NCBI RefSeq assembly: GCF_020923495.1
Contig: NZ_CP064048.1
Coordinates: 459,501 to 523,500, forward strand
Origin: Brevibacillus sedimenti
GTDB lineage: Bacteria; Bacillota; Bacilli; Brevibacillales; Brevibacillaceae
Length of the DNA: 64,000 nucleotides
Reading direction: 5' to 3'
Numbering within the stretch: the first letter of the stretch is position 1; every line of letters begins with the position of its first letter. Below the pieces are notes generated by a model, which saw only the letters and a program-made list of their open reading frames with translations, did no database searches and was not told where the DNA came from. This document shows, in pieces, positions 58,086 to 64,000 of this stretch. Both the position numbers and the translations under genes were made by a program.

Positions 58086-59390
58086 GTGGAGAAGAGCCAA
58101 ACTGAGAAAAAACCACACATGGAGCAAAACCTGAAGGAACGCGTGTACGAACAGATCCGCCTGGCCAAACAGGCGTCGCGGCACCTGGCCTTGCTGTCCC
58201 GCCCGGAAAAGGACCGCGCCCTAAAGGCAATCGGCGAACGTCTGCTGGCTGACGAAGCAGCCATCCTCGCCGCCAACGAGCGGGATATGGCCCGTGCGGA
58301 AGCGGACGGTCAACCGGCTGCCTATCTGGACCGGCTGCGCCTGACGCCGGATCGGCTGCGCGATCTGGTCGAAGGGCTTGGCCAACTGGTCGCGCTGAAC
58401 GATCCGGTGGGCGAAGTGACAGCCCAATGGACCCGGTCAAACGGTCTGGTGATTCAGCAGGTGCGGGTCCCGCTGGGCGTGATCGGCATGGTCTACGAGG
58501 CCCGGCCAAACGTCACCGTGGACGCCGCGGCGATTGCGCTCAAGACAGGCAATGCGATCGTCCTGCGCGGCAGCCGCAGTGCCCGGGAAAGCAACCTCGC
58601 CCTGACGCACAGCATCCGCGCCGCTCTGGCGGACAGCGGGCTGCCGGCAGAGGCCGTGCAGTACCTGCCCTATGACGCACACGAATCGGTCGATCTCTTG
58701 TGCACGGCCAACGGCTTGATCGACGTCGTCATTCCGCGCGGCGGCGCCTCGCTGATCAGCCGTGTGCTGCGCACCTCCACCGTCCCGGTGCTGGAGACGG
58801 GCGTGGGCAACTGCCACATCTACATCGACCGAACCGCCGAGTACGCCATGGCGGAAACGATCACCCTCAACGCCAAAACGAGCCGCCCTGCCGTCTGCAA
58901 CGCGGCCGAAACCCTGCTCCTGCACCGCGCCTGGCCTGAAGCGCACCGGCGCGACCTGTTGGCCCGTCTTATGGAGGCCGGCATCGAACTGCGCGCCTGC
59001 GAGGAGACGCGGCGGCTCCATCCGGAGCTGGCGGACCGGCTCGTACCCGCCACGCCGGCGGACTGGGATGCGGAATACCTTGGCTTGATCCTGGCCGTGC
59101 GCACGGTAGACAGCATGGACGACGCACTGGACCATATCTCCCGCCACGGCACCGGCCACTCTGAAGCGATCGTGGCGCAGGACGCCGCGCGAGCGGAACG
59201 GTTTCTCGCCGCCGTCGATGCGGCCGCCGTCTACCACAACGCGTCCACCCGCTTTACGGACGGCGGGGAATTCGGCTTTGGCGCGGAGATCGGCATCAGC
59301 ACGCAAAAGCTGCACGCCCGCGGTCCGATGGGCCTGCCCGCGCTTACGTCCAGCAAGTACGTCGTGCGCGGCAGCGGACAGATTCGCTAA
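58086..59390 (+). CDS. proA: Gamma-glutamyl phosphate reductase
   Basis: ProA reduces glutamyl phosphate to glutamate semialdehyde with NADPH. The 434-residue product has the aldehyde-dehydrogenase fold with the catalytic cysteine in TSRPAVCNAAETLLLH, IGMVYEARPNVTVDAA near the N-terminus and GFGAEIGISTQKLHARGPMG near the end. I start at GTG 58086, nine bases after AAAGGAG; ATG 58077 is too close to the RBS and ATG 58119 is a possible shorter start. It is second in the operon. Confidence 0.95.
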   Translation: MEKSQTEKKPHMEQNLKERVYEQIRLAKQASRHLALLSRPEKDRALKAIGERLLADEAAILAANERDMARAEADGQPAAYLDRLRLTPDRLRDLVEGLGQLVALNDPVGEVTAQWTRSNGLVIQQVRVPLGVIGMVYEARPNVTVDAAAIALKTGNAIVLRGSRSARESNLALTHSIRAALADSGLPAEAVQYLPYDAHESVDLLCTANGLIDVVIPRGGASLISRVLRTSTVPVLETGVGNCHIYIDRTAEYAMAETITLNAKTSRPAVCNAAETLLLHRAWPEAHRRDLLARLMEAGIELRACEETRRLHPELADRLVPATPADWDAEYLGLILAVRTVDSMDDALDHISRHGTGHSEAIVAQDAARAERFLAAVDAAAVYHNASTRFTDGGEFGFGAEIGISTQKLHARGPMGLPALTSSKYVVRGSGQIR

Positions 59391-59407
59391 CGGAAGGAGA
59401 ATGCAGC

Positions 59408-60250
59408 ATGAGTGAACATTCAACGCTCTCTTTCGATACGCGGCTCGGCTTTCTCGGAGCCGGTTCGATCGTCGAGGCCATGCTGGCCGGCATATTGAAA
59501 AACGAACTCATTGCACCGGAGCGGATTTTTGTCGCCAACCGCAGCGACCAGGCGCGGCTCAGGCATCTGGCAGAGACGTTCGGGGTGAACGCCTGTGAGG
59601 ACAAAGCCGCTCTGGTGGAGCAATCCGATATTCTCATCCTGGCGATGAAGCCCAAAGACGCTCCGGATGCGTGCCGCAGCCTGCGCGGACTCGTCCGTCC
59701 CGATCAACTGGTGATTTCCGTCGTCGCCGGCGTTTCCACGGCTTGCATCAGCGACTGGCTGGGCACCAATGGCCCGATCGTCAGAACGATGCCGAACACG
59801 TCGTCCGCCGTCGGGCTGTCCGTCACAGGCCTCTCCGCCAACAACGCCGTGAGTGAGCAGCAGCTTGGCTCCGCCACTGCCCTGTTTGAAGCGATCGGCT
59901 CCGTCCACATCGTGTCTGAAGACGAGCTGGACATCATCACCGGCCTCTCCGGCAGCGGCCCGGCCTACGTGTACTACCTGGCAGAAGCGATGGAAGGCGC
60001 GGGCGCGAAAGCCGGCCTGTCCCGCGAAATGGCCCGGCAGCTCACCGTCCAGACCCTGCTGGGAGCAGCGCAGATGCTGCTCCACTCCAGCGATGAGCCC
60101 GCCCTTTTGCGGAAAAAAGTAACCAGTCCGGGCGGCACCACCCAGGCCGGTCTGGAAGTCCTGGATTCGTACCGCTTTCAACACGCCGTCACCTCCGCGG
60201 TGCTGCGCGCCGCTGAACGGGCCCGCGAGCTTGGCGCCCAGTACCGGTGA
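59408..60250 (+). CDS. proC: Pyrroline-5-carboxylate reductase
   Basis: ProC performs the last step to proline with NAD(P)H. The 280-residue product has the Rossmann motif RLGFLGAGSIVEAMLAGI and the conserved C-terminal signature (SGSGPAYVYYLAEAMEGAG; SPGGTTQAGLEVLD). GGAAGGAG precedes the ATG. With proB and proA in the same T-box unit, the full pathway from glutamate is encoded here. Confidence 0.96.
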   Translation: MSEHSTLSFDTRLGFLGAGSIVEAMLAGILKNELIAPERIFVANRSDQARLRHLAETFGVNACEDKAALVEQSDILILAMKPKDAPDACRSLRGLVRPDQLVISVVAGVSTACISDWLGTNGPIVRTMPNTSSAVGLSVTGLSANNAVSEQQLGSATALFEAIGSVHIVSEDELDIITGLSGSGPAYVYYLAEAMEGAGAKAGLSREMARQLTVQTLLGAAQMLLHSSDEPALLRKKVTSPGGTTQAGLEVLDSYRFQHAVTSAVLRAAERARELGAQYR

Positions 60251-60312
60251 TCCGTTTTGCGCCTGCGCCCGATCGTGTATACTAAAGAAAAAACACGGAC
60301 GAGGAGGAGCCG

Positions 60313-61119
60313 ATGGAGATTTACGCCCTCTACGGTACGAGCGGGACGGGAAAAAGCACGAGTGCGCTGCAGCTGGCCCACCAGATGGACATCAGCGCCA
60401 TCATTGACGACGGCATCCTGATTTACCAGGGCCGCAAGGTGGCCGGCACCTCCGCCAAGTACGAAAAAACGAAAATCCAGGCGGTCAAGCGGGCCATTTT
60501 CCACTACCGCGACCACGCGGAGGAAGTGCGCCGCGCTCTCGCCGCCCTCCGCCCTCAGCGCCTGTTGGTGATCGGCACCTCGAAGCGAATGATCGAGCGG
60601 ATACGGGAAGCGCTGGACCTGCCCACCCCTGTCCGCTACATTCCGATCGAAGCGATCAAACCAGCGCATGAGATCGAAGCGGCCCGGTACATTCGGGAGA
60701 CCCAGGGAAAGCACGTGATCCCGATTCCCCGCGTCGAGGTGGAAAAAGACTTCTGGCAGCGGATGATCGCCTCCGCCCAACAGATTTTTTCCGCCAAAAA
60801 GGAAGTGATCGGGGAAACGACGGTGGTACACCCGCCGTTTACCGGCGGCCGCATCCTGATTCATCCGCAGGTGCTGCGCAAGATCGTCCAGGTGACGTGC
60901 AGCCGCTTTCCGTACGTCAGCCAGGTGAAGAACATGACCTACACGTTTGAAGACGTGCCCCGTCTGCAGGTATCCCTGGATGTCCGGCTCCCGTATGGGA
61001 CGTCCATTCCCCCGTTGGCCCGGGAGATTCAAGAGGCGCTACATCAGGAAACGAGCCACTGTCTCAATTTTGCCCCGGTCAGCATTGACATACGGATTAT
61101 GCGCTTGCAATTGGTTTAA
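60313..61119 (+). CDS. P-loop protein with an Asp23/Gls24-like C-terminal domain
   Basis: The 268-residue product has a Walker A motif at its very N-terminus (YALYGTSGTGKSTSALQLAH), a DDGILIYQGRKVAG segment and a putative sensor region (RLLVIGTSKRMIERI). After about residue 180 the pattern changes to IHPQVLRKIVQVTCSRFPYV, then LQVSLDVRLPYGTSIPPLAR and EIQEALHQETS. This matches the alpha/beta Asp23 (YloU/YqhY-type) fold. An NTPase joined to an Asp23-like domain is uncommon in my experience. The gene is about 60 bases downstream of proC, with no strong terminator between, so it may be cotranscribed. Role unknown. Confidence 0.7.
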   Translation: MEIYALYGTSGTGKSTSALQLAHQMDISAIIDDGILIYQGRKVAGTSAKYEKTKIQAVKRAIFHYRDHAEEVRRALAALRPQRLLVIGTSKRMIERIREALDLPTPVRYIPIEAIKPAHEIEAARYIRETQGKHVIPIPRVEVEKDFWQRMIASAQQIFSAKKEVIGETTVVHPPFTGGRILIHPQVLRKIVQVTCSRFPYVSQVKNMTYTFEDVPRLQVSLDVRLPYGTSIPPLAREIQEALHQETSHCLNFAPVSIDIRIMRLQLV

Positions 61120-61159
61120 TGGATTTCCTCCCAAGTACTCCCACATACGCAACGGCTTC

Positions 61160-61206
61160 GCCGGTTTGCTGACTGTCATTTGACACGAGGCAAACCGGCT
61201 TTCATT
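61160..61206 (+). terminator. Terminator after the P-loop/Asp23-like gene
   Basis: GCCGGTTTGC and GCAAACCGGC are perfect inverses around a 20-base loop, followed by TTTCATTTT. It separates the gene (and the proBAC unit) from the coat-protein genes. Confidence 0.8.
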
Positions 61207-61291
61207 TTGCCTGCAAATACAAGTCATGACCCGCCTTCCCGCTGCTCAAGCTATGGAGTGTATCCCATTTTACCTGAAAGGAGATCGCCTC

Positions 61292-61609
61292 ATGTCAACG
61301 ACGATGTTCACTCCTCAGCAAACGCAGGCACCGATGCCCCAACCGCCCCGCGTGATTTCGACCAAAGACGCCAGCTATTTGAAGGACGCCCTTTCCTGGG
61401 AACTGCTGGCGTTTAAAAAGCTGCACTTCTTCGCCCAACAGGCGACCGACCCGCAGGTGAAACAGGCGCTGGAAAAAGCAGGTCAGATGCATCAGCGCCA
61501 CTACCAGAAACTGCTTAGCCACTTGCAGGTAAACAACGCGCAGGCGATGGCTGCCATACCCCAGACACAGGCACAGCAGCAACAGCAGCAACAACAGCAG
61601 ATGCAGTAA
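61292..61609 (+). CDS. CotF-like spore coat protein, 105 residues
   Basis: The core DASYLKDALSWELLAFKKLH followed by VKQALEKAGQMHQRHYQKLL is the helical pattern of the CotF domain (ferritin-like helices, DxxYLxDxLxxE). The start is Gln/Pro-rich and the end is a poly-Gln run, common in coat proteins. GAAAGGAG lies ahead of ATG 61292. It is followed 15 bases later by a second CotF-like gene. Expression in the mother cell is expected but no sigma-E/K promoter was verified. Confidence 0.85.
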   Translation: MSTTMFTPQQTQAPMPQPPRVISTKDASYLKDALSWELLAFKKLHFFAQQATDPQVKQALEKAGQMHQRHYQKLLSHLQVNNAQAMAAIPQTQAQQQQQQQQQMQ

Positions 61610-61624
61610 AAGGAGGGATATGAG

Positions 61625-61954
61625 ATGCCAAACCAAAACCAGATTGCCAATCCGCAGACGGGTGTTCCCAAGGTAAAAGGGCCGCAGATGAACGACCGTG
61701 ACTTCTTGAACGACGGTCTGGCGACATGCAAGTACCTGACGGACAGCCTGAACGTCGCCGTACGGGAAGCCAGCCACCAGCAGCTCTACGACGACCTGCT
61801 GCACATCCTGACGGAGACGCACCACAGCGCCCGCGAGATGTTTAATCTGATGTTCCAAAAGGGATGGTACAAGCTGGAGGCGGAAGACCAGCAAAAGCTG
61901 CAGCAGGCGTATCAGCAGTTCAGCGGATATTCCACGCAGTTTCCGTATCACTGA
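61625..61954 (+). CDS. CotF-like spore coat protein, 109 residues
   Basis: The protein begins MPNQNQIANPQTGVPKVKGP and has the CotF helices NDRDFLNDGLATCKYLTDSL and LYDDLLHILTETHHSAREMF, then a Gln/Tyr-rich end (QQAYQQFSGYSTQFPYH). It pairs with the upstream CotF-like gene; the two are probably cotranscribed and may form a heteromer in the spore coat. AAAGGAGG precedes the ATG. Confidence 0.88.
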   Translation: MPNQNQIANPQTGVPKVKGPQMNDRDFLNDGLATCKYLTDSLNVAVREASHQQLYDDLLHILTETHHSAREMFNLMFQKGWYKLEAEDQQKLQQAYQQFSGYSTQFPYH

Positions 61955-61993
61955 TAGACGATCGCTGCAAACCGGGAAATTTGTCTTCAGTCT

Positions 61994-62026
61994 GAAGGGA
62001 CATCCGACAAGGGATGTCCCTTCTGT
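61994..62026 (+). terminator. Terminator of the CotF pair
   Basis: GAAGGGACATCC and GGATGTCCCTTC are perfect inverses on a short loop. The T-run is weak (TGTTT). Confidence 0.8.
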
Positions 62027-62080
62027 TTGCAGACAAGTCCGTAGCCCATGGGTGAGGGGGCCCGCTCGCTGCTCTGCCGA
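62026..62080 (+). repeat. Dispersed ~60-bp repeat, copy C
   Basis: The copy contains TTGCAGACAAGTCCGTAGCC, CATGGGTGA and GGGGGCCCGCTCGCT, aligned with copies A and B with one single-base gap. It starts directly after the CotF terminator and ends four bases from the MocR stop codon. Confidence 0.7.
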
Positions 62081-62083
62081 CGG

Positions 62084-63535
62084 TCACATCATCTCTCTGA
62101 TCAATCGGGACAGGCGGTGAAGCGCCCGCTCCATCTGCTGCTCATCGGCGTATGCGTACGAGAGGCGCAGGTGGCAGTCGTCCGTGCCGTCATAGATGTA
62201 GCCCGGATTCAGCAGAATGCCCTCGGCCAGCGCCCGCGAAAAGAGAGTCCGCATCGACACCGCCCGGCGCAGCCGCAGCCAGATGTAAAAGCCGCCCTGC
62301 GGATATCGCCATTCCGCCAGATCGGCAAACCAGCGCCTGAGCGACTCGCACGCGCACGCCCTGCGCGCTCGAAGAGCCTCCCTCACCGTTTGCAGATGGC
62401 GTTGGTACAGGCCGCTGCTCAGCCATTCCGCCGCCACCAGCTGGGACAGAGCGCTGGCTCCGTAATCGGTCTGCATTTTCACGTCGGCCAGCCGTTCGAC
62501 AACCGGTTCCGGCCCGACAACCCAGCCAATCCGCAGCCCGGGGCTGAGCGATTTGGACAGGCTGCCCACGTACAGGACCAGCCCGTTGGGGTCGAGCGCC
62601 TTCAGCGGAGGCGGCCCCGGCTCGTCCAGCCACAGTTCGCCGTAGACGTCATCCTCCAGGATGGGCAGCCGCTCCCGTTCGCAGCCGGCCAGCACCTGCT
62701 GCCGCCGTCTCTCCGACATCAGGATGCCGGTCGGATTGTGAAAGGACGGTATGGTGTAGAGCAGAGCGGCCTGGTGAGCCTGTTTCAGCCGTGCCAGCGC
62801 ATCCGGACGAATCCCTTCCTCGTCCAGCGGAACGCCCGTCAGCCGCATGCGCGACGACTGAAACACCGGCAGCGAGTACAGATAGGAAGGGCGCTCCAGC
62901 AATATGGCCGAGCCTTGGCGCAAAATACCCAGCGAGATAAGCTGCAGCGCCTGCAGTGCACCGGACACGACGAGAATGGACGACGGCGGAGCGTCGATGC
63001 CGCGCGTCCGCAGGTGGGCGCTGATCGCCTGCCGCAGTGACTTCAGCCCTTTGGGTTCCGTATAGCCGAGCTGGGCAATCTGTCCGCCCAATCGTCCCAT
63101 AATCTCCGCCATGCCGGCAGACGGCAGCAGGTCGGGCGACAGTTCCCCCGTGCCCAGCCGAATGATCTGCGGATCGTATTCATGCCGGTTGATGGCCTGG
63201 ATGGTCGGCTGATTGGGCGGATGTTCGCCCGCCTGGACGTAGCTCAGCCAATCGGGAGGCGGGGCGGACGCCAGCAGCGACCAGGTGTTGTTGCTGACCA
63301 CGGTGCCGCTGCCCACGACCGCTTCGATCAGCCCTTCCGCCTTCAGTTCGTCCAGCGCCGTCACCACCGTGCTCCGGTTGACGCCAAACGCCTCGGCCAG
63401 GGCCCGCTGCGTCGGCAGTCTGCTTTTGACCGGCCAGTCGCCGGTGGCGATTTTTTCCCGGATGTAGGCAACAATCTGGGCGTAGATCGGCACATCCGAC
63501 GCCCTGTCCGGCTTCCAGTCAATCGTCGGCACCAT
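62084..63535 (-). CDS. MocR-type regulator (second copy of the arrangement)
   Basis: The 483-residue product has a GntR winged helix (about 8-75: PIYAQIVAYIREKIATGDWP; TQRALAEAFGVNRSTVVTAL) and an aminotransferase domain with the PLP lysine in YVGSLSKSLSPGLRIGW. ATG 63535 follows GGAGGAGGG; the frame extends 5' without support. It is clearly paralogous to the regulator at 2488-3945, sharing DWKPD near the start, and is divergent from a LysE-type exporter. The shared promoter region carries the same 24-bp-spaced ATTGG boxes. Confidence 0.93.
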   Translation of the reverse strand: MVPTIDWKPDRASDVPIYAQIVAYIREKIATGDWPVKSRLPTQRALAEAFGVNRSTVVTALDELKAEGLIEAVVGSGTVVSNNTWSLLASAPPPDWLSYVQAGEHPPNQPTIQAINRHEYDPQIIRLGTGELSPDLLPSAGMAEIMGRLGGQIAQLGYTEPKGLKSLRQAISAHLRTRGIDAPPSSILVVSGALQALQLISLGILRQGSAILLERPSYLYSLPVFQSSRMRLTGVPLDEEGIRPDALARLKQAHQAALLYTIPSFHNPTGILMSERRRQQVLAGCERERLPILEDDVYGELWLDEPGPPPLKALDPNGLVLYVGSLSKSLSPGLRIGWVVGPEPVVERLADVKMQTDYGASALSQLVAAEWLSSGLYQRHLQTVREALRARRACACESLRRWFADLAEWRYPQGGFYIWLRLRRAVSMRTLFSRALAEGILLNPGYIYDGTDDCHLRLSYAYADEQQMERALHRLSRLIREMM

Positions 63536-63578
63536 CGTGATCCCTCCTCCGGTCTTCATGCTTCCCCTATTGTAGCCA

Positions 63579-63639
63579 ATTGGTCGGGTCGCTGCCAAAC
63601 CAATTGGCTGGAGACAGACGGCCCGATTTGTCTTACTGT
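63579..63639 (+). promoter_or_regulatory. MocR operator (two ATTGG boxes, 24-bp period) and promoter of the LysE-type gene
   Basis: ATTGG is at 63579-63583 and 63603-63607; both sit in CCAATTGG. Starting 24 bases after TTGGCT is TACTGT (63634-63639), the -10 candidate, with GAGACA 17 bp upstream of it. All spacings equal those at 3999-4059, although the sequence between the boxes is unrelated. Confidence 0.78.
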
Positions 63640-63679
63640 GGAAGCCATGAGATACACCGCAAAAGGAGGAGCTTTTCGC

Positions 63680-64000
63680 ATGTGGGAAGCCGCGTTGCAC
63701 GGATTTGTGCTCGCATTCGGATTAATCCTGCCGCTCGGCGTGCAAAATGTCTTTGTCTTCAATCAGGGGGCGGCCCAGCCGACGCTGTGGCGGGCGCTGC
63801 CTGTCGTCCTGACCGCAGCCGTCTGCGACACGCTCCTGATCCTGCTGGCCGTGCTGGGCGTGTCGCTGGCGGTGCTCACCTTTGCCTGGCTGAAAACCAT
63901 CCTCTATGCCGGGGGCGTCTGCTTTCTCATCTACATGGGCATCCTCACCTGGCGAAGCCGCCCCTCTGCCGAGACGCAGGAGGCGGAGCAGTTCCCGCCG
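63680..64000 (+). CDS. LysE/ArgO-family amino acid exporter, 5' part (cut by window end)
   Basis: ATG 63680 follows AAAAGGAGG. The visible 107 residues contain the family start GFVLAFGLILPLGVQNVFVF (the GPxxxxV-like N-terminal motif), a second helix (VVLTAAVCDTLLILLAVLGV) and a third (LKTILYAGGVCFLIYMGIL). LysE-type permeases export basic or other amino acids. The gene runs off the window without a stop. It is expected to be activated by the divergent MocR. Confidence 0.88.
   Translation, partial: MWEAALHGFVLAFGLILPLGVQNVFVFNQGAAQPTLWRALPVVLTAAVCDTLLILLAVLGVSLAVLTFAWLKTILYAGGVCFLIYMGILTWRSRPSAETQEAEQFPP

Noticed and set aside
61501-61731. Leu/Cys-rich minus frames opposite the CotF-like gene
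   Set aside because: Produced by reading the poly-Gln (CAG) tract in reverse; not a membrane protein gene.

Overview
The window is 64 kb of a moderately high-GC (about 57-58%) Gram-positive chromosome. Gene content points to an aerobic, endospore-forming Firmicute close to Brevibacillus or a thermophilic relative: the sufCDSUB operon, ATP-type pckA, a fadN-fadA-fadE operon with FadR-like operators, yuaFG-type NfeD/flotillin, T-box and S-box leaders, an S-layer-homology protein, a PdaB-like deacetylase, two CotF-like coat proteins and AAAGGAGG-type ribosome binding sites. This assignment comes from gene content and order only. No rRNA, tRNA, CRISPR array or intact transposon was seen.

Layout. 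0.3-7.5 kb: flotillin/NfeD, a MocR regulator divergent from an EamA transporter, an M42 aminopeptidase, a small membrane protein, a Nudix hydrolase and a SUFU-like protein. 7.5-16.8 kb is an AT-richer, decaying accessory island. It holds a cell-wall amidase, a CocE-type hydrolase with a MerR regulator broken by one nonsense codon, two tyrosine-recombinase relics, two frameshifted genes, several small ORFs, and a secreted 351-residue protein divergent from a small membrane protein. The island ends at the 3' end of sufB, where a perfect 10-bp inverted repeat with a 12-bp spacer looks like an old attachment site. 16.8-33 kb is core metabolism: suf, pckA, an M20 amidohydrolase, gcvH, peroxiredoxin, an aminotransferase, an ArsC/Spx-like protein and a polysaccharide deacetylase. 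33-37 kb holds an orphan amino-acid ABC ATPase, small membrane proteins, an MFS transporter and a GNAT enzyme. 37-46 kb carries the methionine salvage pathway in two S-box-controlled units, mtnKA (minus) and mtnWXBD (plus), separated by an ECF sigma/anti-sigma pair and an unknown gene. 46-51.5 kb is fadNAE. 52-56 kb has an SLH protein and an ABC exporter. 56.5-60.3 kb is proBAC behind a proline T-box. 60.3-62 kb has a P-loop/Asp23-like protein and two CotF-like genes. The window ends with a second MocR divergent from a LysE-type exporter cut by the window edge.

How parts work together. The Mtn enzymes convert methylthioribose stepwise to the keto acid precursor of methionine, and both units should be switched off by S-adenosylmethionine. 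proBAC makes proline from glutamate and is predicted to respond to uncharged tRNA-Pro (specifier CCC). fadNAE performs beta-oxidation and should be repressed by a FadR-type TetR protein binding the two palindromes upstream. The most notable unannotated signals are: an identical promoter architecture at both MocR-transporter intergenic regions (two ATTGG boxes exactly 24 bp apart, with the same distance to the -10 box); a direct-repeat operator candidate in front of sufC; a three-copy dispersed repeat of about 60 bp; and two candidate non-coding RNAs.
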